A stretch of DNA of 64,000 nt from Pempheris klunzingeri (Eukaryota; Chordata; Actinopteri; Acropomatiformes; Pempheridae), in assembly GCF_042242105.1 (NCBI RefSeq), contig NC_092032.1, positions 12,883,915 through 12,947,914 of the forward strand, written 5' to 3'. The notes beneath the pieces are model-generated. The model made no database searches and was not told the DNA's origin. It worked only from the letters and a program-made list of their open reading frames with translations. This document shows positions 39,829 to 51,700 of this stretch, piece after piece. The translations under genes were made by a program, and so were the position numbers. How positions within the stretch are numbered: position 1 is the first letter of the stretch; each line of letters opens with the position of its first letter.

Positions 39829-40349
39829 CAGGGCTGTAACTAATGACTATTTTTACTATTGATTAATCTACCAATCTTGATGAATCTTTTGGTCCATGTA
39901 ATGCCAGAGAACTGACATATTCGGTTTAAAATGGTAAATTTCAAGCTGACGTTATGAAATGTCTTTTTTTTTTGTTAACCAACAGCCAAAGATATTAAGT
40001 TTGACATCTTAGAAAATTTGAGAAAAAGAGCAAATATTCACATTTGAGGGGCCGAAATCAGAGAAATGTTGGTATTCTTCCTTCAAAAATTAAATGATTA
40101 ATCAATTATCATGTACAAGAGATCGACTAGATCGTTGACTAAACAATTAATCAAATGACAATTCCGGCATCAGTTTTCTATGCTAATATGGTAGTACATT
40201 GAATCTCTTGGTGGTTATCATTGTTGGTTAGACTTTGGAGGCTTTCTTCACTATTTTCTTACATTTTATAGACCAAACTTAGACAAAGTTAATTGAGAAC
40301 AGATGAGCAGATTAATCGATAGTGAAACTAACTGTTACTTGCAGCCCTA
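39829..40349. mobile_element. Full-length-looking MITE with terminal inverted repeats
   Basis: The left end AGGGCTGTAACTAATGAC and the reverse complement of the right end, AGGGCTGCAAGTAACAGT, are inverted copies that continue to a shared GATTAATCT. The interior (CAGCCAAAGATATTAAGTTT, AAATATTCACATTTGAGG) matches a very common percomorph element. No coding capacity. Confidence 0.8.
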
Positions 40350-43300
40350 GTTTATTAAAATCTAATTTTCTATTAAAAAGGCACCCTAAACTCTCAATGC
40401 CGTGAGTGAAGCCATTCTTTTAATAGTCTATTAGGCAATCAATAATATTATGTCAGGGGGAGTCTATAGCACATCACACCGATGAATAAAACATAGAACA
40501 AACGTCCTGGGAGAGACAATCCAGAATGCATTAGTCAGACAGCTCTGTGACATTGCCAAGTAAACAAAACACAAACTGGCAGCTTTTCTTCCCCTAAAGC
40601 TAAAGACACGTAGTACAGAGAACCAATAAGAGCAAACATGCATACTGTATGCAGTGAGGGCGACCCAGACATAGTGCTTGTTTGTTAGTGAATGAATGGA
40701 AGCATTGAAAACGAAACATTTCTTGTCTCAGTGTAGCAGCGACAAAGAAAAAAAAAAAACAGCAGAGGCAAGTTGCTGAATTTATGAATCGTGCCTGTCT
40801 CAGAGCGGAACAAGTGAGACTCATGAATATGCCTCAAGTGTCCGTTTCAGACAATCCTAGAAAGTAAAAATGCAAATAGACTACTACCACAACAGTCAAC
40901 ACTTTTATGCAAACACTCTTTTCCCACAAGGAAAAACAGGAAAGACTGTTGCTTGAAAAGGTCTTTGTTCCTCACACGTTTTTTGGAAAACTGCATCACG
41001 TTTCCTCACTCAGCCTCAAAGGTGGAGGAAAAGGGGGACGAAAAAGAAAAGGTGACCTCTCCTTTAATGGGCAGCTGATGATGTCATATCACTACACACA
41101 GATTCTTTGGTCTCCGAGTAAACCAGCTCCTCTGCGTGCTGATTGGCTGGCTATCTGCGAGAGGGGGAGGGTGTTTTTTTTTTCTTCTTTTCCCTCTTGC
41201 TTCTGGATTAATCCCTGTGCCTGAGTGAGCTCATCTCTTCTTCTTTCTCACTCTTGTAACTTGTGTCAAAACACCAGTTATTCTCTGTGTAGTCCGGTCC
41301 ATGTAATCTCACTCATAGAGAAGCGGGTGATTTACAGCACTGCATTGTCATTAGAAGATGATGAGGTGTGTGTTTTCTGCTCAGGTTTAAATAATCTTAT
41401 TAACAAAACACTTAAGTGTTGAACTGCTCTTTTTTGCACCAAATCCAATAAATAAGCATTGTGCACGTTTTCCTCAGCTAAATCTGTTTCCTCAAGTGCT
41501 CTTTTATTCCTAAAGTCTCATCCCCTGCAGCTCCGCCGCTTGTTTTCTTGGCTGTGATGAACAGTGGCCTGAACTCTGCATTGCACTGGTTGCCCTCTGC
41601 AGTGAAACACAATGCCAAGCGCCTCTATCACAGTCATGTCTGGGGCTACAGGTGACCAGCTGTCTGCCTGTGTTCCCCTCCTCTGGGACAGCTGGAGCCA
41701 TCAATCAGCTCCCCCTGAGCCCCGTTGTGTCCGTCTGCCCGGGTCTGACCACCACAACAACAACATCAGACTGTCTCATCTGGTCTGTCGCTCCTCCAGG
41801 GGACACTTCTCAACTTCTTTTAACACGAATGTTGTTGTGGGTTTATGTTCTGCTTCGCTTACTTCCCGGCTCTCTAGACAAGCTTCCTAAACCTCATGTC
41901 CCCAACGCTTTCTTTTTTTTTTTTAATCGCAACTATTTATGATGGCTTTGGCATTTCACTCCACGGCCCCGGTGTTCACCTTATAAGCAGCTTTATGATG
42001 TCTCTGATGGCCATAAATTGATACATTGTTGAGCCCACTCCACGCAGCACGTGCAGTCACAGGCCTTTCTCCTTCCGCAGATGGAAAGCATTGAAGCCCA
42101 TTATTGTGCTCTTGGAGGGGCGTCTTCCACCCTGAACTCTCTGGCACACTTTTAAAGAGAGTGGCCTTAATGTATTCAGGCCTGATTCAGTGGCTTTGGC
42201 ACTAGGGCTACCATCCCCCCGTCCTACACACACACACACACATATGCGTCTCTTTTTCTTAGAAGAGAGTAAACATGTGTGAGTCGCACTGTTCCCTGGA
42301 ACTTTTCCTTGTTTATCAAAAAGGGAATTGATGGGCCTGACAGGGGACTTCAAAGAGCAACATAAAAAGCATGAGTTCTACCGCCTAGACATTTCCTGTT
42401 TATCTCAAGAGAACTTCATGAAGGACACTTCATCAAATACCAAAAACTATCGCTAGAGCTCACGACACGTCTTTATGCTTCTCAGATTTGTTGCATAATG
42501 CTTGCCCATCAAAACAACAATGTTGAAGCTGTGTCAGTGATCTGATGTTTGCCAATGCTGCTACTATAATTAGGCTTTACGCTGAACCAAACACACTGAA
42601 GTGGCAGGGTGAGCAAGAATGTCTGCAGGCTCTTTGGGACTTGTTTAACAGAGGGCTAATTGTTAATGTTGGTGATTATTAGGGTTTTTTTGTGTGTGAA
42701 GAGAGCAGAATTCCTCAGTAATGGCTGTGACTGCCGCTGCTGCTCATGTGACTGTCGTTTTTTTTCTTCTACTGAGCCATGGATGGTTCATTGTTGTGTC
42801 TTAAAGAGTTGCAGGGCGACAGGGAAGCTAATTGGGTGGAGTCTGTCTGGACACACAGACTCCCAGGCTCGTAGTGGAGCATTATCCCATCACACACACA
42901 CCCACCTACGGTATTATGCACCTGGGATGCATGAAAACAAAAACAAAACCTAGACTGTGTTATTATTACAACGATCAGAGATAACACCAAACATTCCCCA
43001 TCAAGATAGCACTTTAAGGTGTTTATTTACTTGTTTTTTTTTATTTATCTAAACTTCATTTTAATCCCTTGCCCTGCCGTAATGCAAAGTGACTAGTCGT
43101 GAGCAGTTTCAGTTTTATTTTGAAGGATTCTAAATACCCAAAGAAGTGCTCCGTATTTCACAATAAAGGGACAAACATGGGAGAAATATCAGAAAAGTAA
43201 CGTCTTTTTCTGACTTCCCTTTTTCCTTTCCGTTATCTTGTGACCTCTCATGTTGATCCCCTGGTTGGGGGCCTGCTCTGTAAACCTTTTTTTTTTTTGC

Positions 43301-45029
43301 ACTTCTTCCATTTCTTTTAGATAACAACAACAATGCAAAGGCTGCAACAACACTTTAAACTGCCCTCTCCTCACCTTGGTAACAGAATAATTAGGCTGTA
43401 ACACTATGTGATAAGTTAACTCATCTTGACTCTGTACTGAGGAACTATTGTGTGTTTGAACCACAGAGAACCTAAAGAAAAGAATTACTATTAGTAATTT
43501 CTTTTACTTTTTTTTTCTTTTGCTTTTGCTTTTCACTTCCCAGTCAAAACCTGGCTGCGGTTTTGACTAAACAATAACTTACTCCTTGCGCCATTGTTTT
43601 GATGTCACATGATTATTATTATTTATATTCCTGGACACAGCAATTGTGTCCTCTTTGTGTTGTTCATCCGCAGCCTTTCTCCCATTTTCACTTTAGCTTC
43701 AGTGTCTCCTTTGGGTTTCTAAATAGGTTGTGTGCTTAGCCATAATCTTTGTTATCTAACATGATTGTTATCACACTTGTTTAAATGCAAATTTATGGCT
43801 CCAGTGAAACTACGACCACGAGAGCAAATTACTGACATCAAGTAAATCACACAGGAAATACCTTATTTTATTTTCACTAATCATTTCTCATAAACTTGAG
43901 TACAGAACTTAATTTGAAAGCAGAAACACTGTCAGGCCAACAGGATTAGTAATGGGACTATTTTTGCCGTCATTTAGCTAGATGTGCTTGTTTTGACTCT
44001 GAGGGCGATGGCCTAAATGGGGCCATCAAGCTCAACAGGCCAGTGAGAAGAAGGGCCCTCTATTAGCAGGAGACAATTAGCATAGCTCTATGTACACAGC
44101 TTTAGGAGACCTCTCCCCAAATATCTGAGTCAAGCACCTGTATTGACATTGGCAGAACACTTTGCCTCAGTGTTCAGGTCCAGCTGAGAACGAAAGCAAA
44201 GTTTGTAAGTGCACTCGCAGAAGGCAGCAAGACTTGTAAATACCTGAGAGGAGGTCAGTGGGGGAGGGAAAGGGTGTGTGAGGGTGCTGGGGAAAGTGTT
44301 GCAGAATGATCATTAATTCAGTGTGAGAATGTAGTTCTTGGCCATGGAAACTTTTTCTAAAACTATTTTCAGGGTCTTAGCCCCACCAATCCTGCTCACT
44401 AAAAGAAAGTCTGGACTTTTAAATGTCTTCGTTTTTTTTAAATCGTATTTATTGAGTTAGCTGTTCAACTCGATATTCTGCAAGTTTCATTTAAAGGGGC
44501 AATTCGTCTTATGAAGATCAAAACTGATAATAAACCAAACTAACTAAACTCTGTGTTTCCTAAAATGACTTCCAAATGACATAGTTCTTTCCAAGGTAAT
44601 GGACCCATAAATATTAAACTTTTATTTTCACAATAAAGGTCTTAATACTGTTTTAAAGCCCTCTCTGTTACTGGAACCAAATTTAAAGCAGTATTTTGGC
44701 ATTTTAACAGTAGCATCAGTCTCCAACTGGAAAGAAATCATTATTATTATAACCCTTCTCTGTAACTCGATACACTTTAATGTCCATCTCAACTGTAGGA
44801 CAACTCAACGTAATGTGATGCATCACTTGCATTATATCACTCTGCCAATCCTAATCACTACTAATAAAAGTACATTATATTATGTAGTTACCTACCTATC
44901 TATATTAAAGAAAATAATACAATATACCATTCACTCAAACCTGGGAAGGTAATCTCCCCAATATATAAATCAAAGATAAATCTCATCTTGCATTATTTCT
45001 ATTATCGTTACTATTAGTGATTTCGTTAC
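40350..45029. other. Intergenic, no gene seen
   Basis: Contains a short CA run at 42,229-42,241 and several T-rich tracts. A stretch at 41,500-41,900 is open in two frames without a recognisable protein. A TAAT-containing unique part lies at about 43,720-44,110. Confidence 0.5.
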
Positions 45030-45165
45030 AGGGCCAGGCAAGATGTTTCCCCCATGTTTCCAGTCTTTGAGCTAAGCTAACCGGCTGCTAGCTGTACACG
45101 TCACAGACAGATATGAGAGCAGTTTAATGTTCTCCTCTGAGCAAAAAAGTGAGTTAAACTGTTAA
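45030..45165 (-). mobile_element. Interspersed repeat (CTAAGCTAACTG family), fragment 3
   Basis: GGGCCAGGCAAGATGTTTCC, CCATGTTTCCAGTCTTTGAG, GCTAAGCTAACCGGCTGC and ATATGAGAGCAG in the order seen in the other copies. Confidence 0.7.
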
Positions 45166-45730
45166 ACTGCAGAATGTAAACTTCCTCAAGGCAGAAAAAC
45201 TACGAGGACATGACAGTTTTAAAGAAATCTTGACTCAAGGTCCACTTAGTAGCTTTTTCCAGAGCTTTCAGCTGTATCTCATGGTCTCTCTGAGTGTTTA
45301 GATACTCATCATATTGATGTCAAACTATTAAAGATAACAGATTTTATAGATTTAGGAGTTCCTATGAAGCATGTTATGGTAAACACAGTGGTTTCCCTTG
45401 AAACGGTGCTTCACTTTAGCGTTCCATAAAAAAGAAACTGAGTCATAATTTCAGACAGCTTAGTCAGTGTTTTCCTTTAACTGGAAATAAGCCACACCAC
45501 AGAGCATTACAGCACCTCCCACGTCACTATTAGAGATGGTGATGTTATCTGTCTGTGTGATACTGCTTCTCACTGCACAGCAGTTAGCTCATAAAGACAA
45601 GAATCTGGGGATCGTATGTGAATATGCAACATGTTTTGGTGATGAGAACAACATCACAAGACAAGATACAGCACAGCGTGTTGTTGTTCTTGTGCTGCTT
45701 TCAGCTTTGTTACATGTCAGGTTTTTAGTG

Positions 45731-46260
45731 TTTACAAAGCTAAATAATTCTCTCAACCCATAAACACCTACTCCTTATACTACACCATGTACACCATTGG
45801 TGTACATATTTACACTACTAGTTTTTAGTGTTACTTCAGCTTTTAAGTCAGTTTTAGTTCCGTTTTTTATAACTGTATTTTCTTATCTATCTCTTAGAGT
45901 GAGTGTCCTTGTCTATCTATTTATACAGCATTCTGTCTCTGTCATAACAGAACAGTTACTACGAAGGAGTGTGGACCTAGTTTTTAGGTTTTGTTCAATT
46001 TCTGAGTGAAGATTTCAGATATGTTGAGTCTTTACAATTTCTTAAAGTTTCTTCTTTCTATCTATTTATCTACCCATAAAAAACACTTAATCCTTGTGCT
46101 GCACTCGCTCTTCATTGTATATATTAATAAATAACTAGTTTTTAGTTTTAGTTCAGTTTTAAGTCAGTTTTAGTACAGTTTTTCATAATTGTATTTTCTT
46201 ATCTATCTCTTTTAGTGCCCTTGTCTACTATTTATTCATACAGTATATTGTCACTGTTTA
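45731..46260 (+). repeat. Imperfect tandem duplication, unit about 300-315 bp
   Basis: ACTAGTTTTTAG, TTTTAAGTCAGTTTTAG, GTATTTTCTTATCTATCTCT and GTGTCCTTGTCTA-type blocks at about 45,818-45,925 recur in order at about 46,135-46,230. The preceding CCCATAAA and CTTA blocks recur too. Confidence 0.8.
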
Positions 46261-46273
46261 AAAGATCTATCTT

Positions 46274-46334
<61 letters not shown>
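46274..46334. repeat. (ATCT)n tetranucleotide microsatellite
   Basis: About fifteen consecutive TATC units immediately after the tandem duplication. Confidence 0.97.
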
Positions 46335-46414
46335 AAAGTAAACTCACCACCAGAAGCTCAGGAGCGACTGTTTCTGACATATACAGCATGTGTAATAATA
46401 TGACATATTCGGTC

Positions 46415-46457
46415 TATTATTATTTTTATTATTATTATTATTATCATCATCATCATT
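46415..46457. repeat. (ATT)n/(ATC)n trinucleotide run
   Basis: Runs of ATT then ATC, ending about 25 bases before the CpG-rich block. Confidence 0.9.
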
Positions 46458-46479
46458 TGAATACAATAGATGGGCATAT

Positions 46480-46870
46480 GTATTTTCCTCATGCAGGTAG
46501 TACGGGTACAGTCACGCAGGAGGAGGACGGGCAGGAAGCGGCGTGGGCAGCCTCCCTGTGTCACCGCCTGCGTCAGACCAGACGCCAGGAGGGAGTTTTC
46601 CACTGACGAAAAAGGCTGCGCTTCTCGCCAGTCTGCTACAGACAAGGGAAGCGCTTCAGCTGGTGCGGAGCCCCGTGCGCGGCGGAGACACTCAGACAAT
46701 AGCGCCGAGAGCTGTGTATATGCAGGGGATAAGCGCTGTATTTATTCGTGCCATTTGGATTACTTCCACTGTTATCCCACCGGCTGTTTATCCAGCGCTA
46801 TTTTGTCACTAATGGTGATCGGATACCCGAATTGGTGGTGAGTAGACCCAGAATGGAGAGTTCGCTGTTG
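46480..46870 (+). promoter_or_regulatory. csrnp1: Candidate csrnp1 CpG-rich promoter and non-coding first exon
   Basis: CpG density rises sharply between about 46,500 and 46,740, unlike the surrounding AT-rich DNA. TGACG half-CRE motifs occur at 46,604-46,608 (+) and near 46,571 (reverse). A TATA-like TATTTATT lies near 46,739. A strong splice donor GTGAGT lies at 46,838-46,843. I infer a 5' UTR exon ending at 46,837 that splices to the acceptor at 53,337-53,338 (TCCTGCAG). The transcription start is not determined. Transcript data would settle it. Confidence 0.55.
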
Positions 46871-47689
46871 GCTTTATTGAAACACCGTATTTTATGTGTC
46901 TAACCCCAGCTGAGGAGGAGGAGGGGTAGAAATACTTTAAATCTTCTTTTCTCTCACGCCGAAGTCATTTAAATGCACTGTTTGCGTAGATGTGTGTGAA
47001 AACGCTGTTGTTGGTGTGTCTGTGTGGTGTTACTGGCTGGATTTCTCTTAAAACACACTTTACATGTAGTCGCGTTCGTTTTTAACTTGACGATTTATTG
47101 TTAATGTTGACATGGCACGACTGAGTCTTCACCAAGTGTTCACACACAGGTGATCATAAGCTGACGGCACCAAATAAATAAAATAATTTGTTGATTTAGG
47201 CGAGATTCCAACAATCCGCTTCATTCACTCATTGATTTCTCCATCGATCGCTGATTATTCCGGTTTTTAGAAACTTCCCAGCTGGCACCGGGAGGGCTGC
47301 GCTTTCTGTGCTTTGACATCGCAGCGTGTTTTCGGCTGTGGATTCATTTATCTGAACTGTTGATGAGGTCGGCTTTGTGTATTCAGCCCGTGCGGAGTTG
47401 CTCTCGTTCACCTCAGCGGTGCTGGTGCGCCTCTTGTAACTCGAGCGACTCCTGAAGGCACTACATGTGAGCACACACAGCTGACGGGGCTGCTGTCATT
47501 AGAATTAGCATTAATCACGAGGAATGATCGGGTCAGAGGGGAGACACGGAGAGACAGCACGTACGGACAGATTTAATGATTGATTTTTGATTTAGGGTTG
47601 ATGTTTAACCAATCCCCCCACCCCCCCACCCCCTCTCCCTCGTGGAGGTATCAGTTTAAAGGCTGGGAGCCAGGTGTGGATAGCGCCTT

Positions 47690-48320
47690 CATTGTTTGAA
47701 CAATTTCCCATAATAGCACATGGATATTCCCTTGTCATAACCAGTAATTGTGACGCATAAATGCCTGCGCGTTCAATTTCTGGAAAAGGCGCCGATTTTT
47801 TATTTAGAAGATTATAATCGTCCCCATGGGAGGCTGTTATTAACGCATTTGATCAGAAATGACATGATAGTGTGACGCTCCTGATTCACAGAGCAGCAGC
47901 CTATCTGTTTTTGATAAAGCGGCTGAATGAAATGAATCGTCTCTAGCGCGACCTCACCCGGATCATTTTTGGAATCATGATTTCTGGAATTGGGCTACAG
48001 AGAACTGAATGATCCTTTGTTTACAGAGAGGGAATATAGCACTTGATGCTGCGCCTTTCATGTGGTAGCTTTTCCCAGGAATGTGCAGTCATGTTGAATA
48101 GGTCTTTATCCCCATTTGCATAATATGATTTTCCATTTTAGCTCACATTTTACACCCTGGTGCCTCTGTAAATAAGAGCTGACCAGCTTGTTGCCTATTA
48201 TTAAAAACTAACTTAAATGAGATTAAAGGCAACAAAAGCCCTGGTCTGATATTTTGAGGAATGTCAATCATGATTAATGCTATCCATACCTCATATGATC
48301 CCACACTCGGCTAACCTTGT
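47690..48320. promoter_or_regulatory. Candidate conserved enhancer block in csrnp1 intron 1
   Basis: Unique sequence with CATTGTTTGAACAAT (imperfect palindrome, SOX-like), an ATTTGCAT POU octamer at 48,114-48,121, TTATAATCG, AATCATGATTAATG and CTAACTTAAATGAG-type motifs. No repeat similarity or coding frame. Confidence 0.4.
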
Positions 48321-48715
48321 GGTGCCTACAGCTGTCAGACACAGCATAGATAATCTGGATGGCCACTTCCTGTGCACTGCAGTGTGTGTTTCACAACCTC
48401 AGGAAGCTCACACACAGTTTTAGTGCCCGTCTCCCCAGCTGGGAGAGGCGGTAGCAGCAGCGGCAGCACGGTGCTGGGTTCAGACAGGTTGTCTGTGCCT
48501 GCTTCATTTCGGTCACGCAGGATGGCCCCACGCTTTTATGCCTGGAGACTTGAGTGGTCGGGGAGGAGGAGGGGGTTTGCAGGGAGCCTGCTGATGGTCT
48601 CCCACACAGCAGTGATGAGCTTCCATCTGCTTTGTCCTCTCCCAGCATTCCATACTGCAAGTGTCCCAGACTGGAGCACGACCCCTGAACCCACAACCAC
48701 CTCCTCCCTTCCTCC

Positions 48716-48768
48716 ACACACACACACACACACATACACACTCACTCATGCAAGCACACACACACACA
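48716..48768. repeat. (CA)n microsatellite, interrupted
   Basis: CA runs broken by TA and by an ACTCACTCATG segment. Confidence 0.9.
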
Positions 48769-51700
48769 AAGCTGCATGTTTTCTGCTGTAGACTGTTATG
48801 CAAAGGAATTCTTTTCTTGAGAGTTTCTCAACTCTGCCTTTTTTTAAAGCCACTGCACATTTTCGGTTACATGCAAATCTGTCAGAAAAAAAAATCACAG
48901 CTACATATTTTCAATATTTTATCTTTCTGTATGCACAGCGAGACTTACGCCAGTGTGCTTGAAACTAGTTTTTCAGCCCTCTTTTTGTTTTGTTTAGAAT
49001 TTGAGTAAACTAGCCCAAATCCGTAAGAGTAGACTATCTGACTCCTCTAGGCATCACCTGGCCATTCAAGTTTGGCCTGCATAGCAGATTAATGACAGCT
49101 GAGGGCATATGAGGTCCACGTGTAAGCTAATACCCCGTCAGGTGTGGCTAGGAAAGGTGGCTCGCTCAGCCGCCTTATGGGAACAGGACTTTCCAGTGGT
49201 TAGGAGTAGAAAACACATCTGGGTTAGATAGAGCCTGTGTTCTTCTCCCACTATTACAGCAAGAGTGGCGCTGCCAGAATGGAATTCCTGTGGCTTGGAG
49301 ACATGACATTATTTATTTGTTTTGTACAACCCTCCCTCCTTCTTCCCACTACCTCTCCTTTTTGGAATCGGCGTGCGCACGGGTCGAGGCAGAGGAACAG
49401 AATGTTTCTGTGGCACAGTCACAGCGAGCTCCGGGCTTCAGTGAGAACAACAGGCTCATAGAGGAGAAAACAGGAGCTCTCCCTGCATTGTTCCAGCAGG
49501 TGGAGCGCTTCTGAGTAACAGCTGAGCCTAAGAAATGAGCCAGTGTTTCTCCAGCTGTGCAGGAGCTGGAATCCAGCCCCGCCGTCACCTTGATGGCTCT
49601 GATCAATTCCCTCCTGTCTTCTCTGTGACAGAGTTGGAAGTGGGAGGTGCAATACCCTGAAGCCCGCAAGGGACAGCCTGCCCAGACACGCTTCCTCACA
49701 CGCAGGAAGACTCCCAAGCTCATCATTATCACATTTTATGAGCACTCAACTCAGTCAGTCAGTCAGTCATTCAGACTCTGCACAGTGTTGTCAGTGTGCC
49801 ATGTAAATGCTCCCGGCTGGCTAAGTTTAGTGCGACTTGTCGCTCCCACCCACACCGTTATCAGCTGCAGAGGGGCTGGACGTGTAGAGCAAGGGGGCAA
49901 AGTCAACTGTGACTTGTCCTGTTGGGCTGCGGGGCAGACAGGAGCAGTTCAAACAGGCTGCTGGTTGACGTCTCTACACATTGCTGGGATGCATATTAAC
50001 ATTGGTTTACTTTAGAATTTCAGATTTAGATCCTGGACACACAAATTCCAGTTTGTCTTCATGGTTTCCCTGTTTTTTGCGCGTCTCCTGCAAAATACAT
50101 TCAGTCTTTCTGGGAAAACTAGATGCAAAGGTAGGGAGTGTTCCATACTAAAATCTTCTATTTTTTTATCAGCTTATTTGCTGTTGAATGTTCTTAATGT
50201 GCGATTTCAACATTTTTAACATTCTCCCCTCTTTGAATAATTTAAATTTCCTTAATAAGAACTTGAGTAGCTGTCTGCAGATAAAATAGAAATAAATTAG
50301 TATTCTGAAGTCCTGTTAACAGCCTGTAGCTGCATGTATCAAGATAATCGTATTCGACTGACATAGTTATGCATCTGACTTGAGCTGTGTAGTGCTTCTG
50401 GTGACAAATCTCCTCGCCTGAGATTTATCTTCCCAACTCTGTGACAACTGGCTGGGGAGCACCTCAGCGGATGCGTCCTTTATCTGCCTGCCTGTGTGTG
50501 GTTGATGGAATGACAGTGATGCATAATTTAGTGCGCGTTGAAAACATGCTGTGCTCCCTCTCTGGCTCGGCTGTCCGATCACATCCATTCTCCATTTAGA
50601 GCAGACATTCACAGGCGCTGCTTTCTTGAGGAGTCAGCTCTGAATTCTTCTCCTTTTATCTTTGTTCCTTTTTTTTCCCCTCCCTCCACCCTTTTGCAAA
50701 TGAGTCATTGCACGATTGTTGTCTTTTTACCCCGAGTCCCTTGTTCCATCCGCTCTCCCTGCTCTCTTGGCCTTGTTCTGTGGGTGCAGCGGCTGAGCAG
50801 GCTGAGAAGCTCCAGATTGACTACAAGCCGTCCCCTTGCCAGGATTAACCTCTCACCATTGTTTCTGCCCGTTGAACAGGATTAACAAATCAATGTGTCA
50901 GGTAGACTGCAGTCAAGAGACAATGACCCAGTTCTGACACCACTGCCCCCCCACCCCTCTCCCTCTCCTCCCCCTTCTGCCTCACTGCAGCTTTTAATTA
51001 AAAAGACTTTGCTTAGCTGGCGCTATGCACTCCCTTGAGGATGCCTCGCAGCTTTGTTTTCATTTTTTACAGGCGAAAAAGGGGGGGGGGTGATGGCAAA
51101 AATGTAAGGTGAACCCATGTGTGCTCCTCTTTCCTCACAAGGAGACATGTATGCTGTGGGATGGCAATTAGAACACAATTGGTGTCTGGTCAGTAAATAC
51201 ATGAGCAACAGATGCTGCACCCAGGTGTTTCTAAAGTGTTTCGAGGCAAATCCCATGATGTGATAATATTAAGAGCTGCAGAGAACATCTGAATATTATT
51301 TCCTGCCCAAGTAAGTTGATGGATGGGAAATAAGCGGCTGCTTTTCTCATTGGTTTTGCAATGTAAAGCACATTTAAGCGCCATGGTGGCCACAGTGTGA
51401 AGGAGGCCTTTTTGTTTGTTGCAGAGACAGTAGGAGCCAGCTTGACCCATTGCAAGGTGATTCATTCATCATATGTGCACAGGGGACAGCAATATCTGAC
51501 TGCAGCAATAACAATAACCCTGTGCACAGCCACAAAGCTGCCCCCACTGCCTATACAAAGGTGTCAGCCTCTTGCCCTGGACTCTGACTACTCTTTTATC
51601 CTTGTCAAACGGGAGGACTGATTTTGCATAATTGCTCCCTGTTGCATACCTCCTTGCATACCTGCCCAGGTTTTTTTTTTTCTGTTCTTCGGGTGCTGAC

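Noticed and set aside
48372..48791. 139-codon plus-strand frame in csrnp1 intron 1
   Set aside because: Runs into a CA repeat, is matched by frames on the opposite strand, and has no domain.
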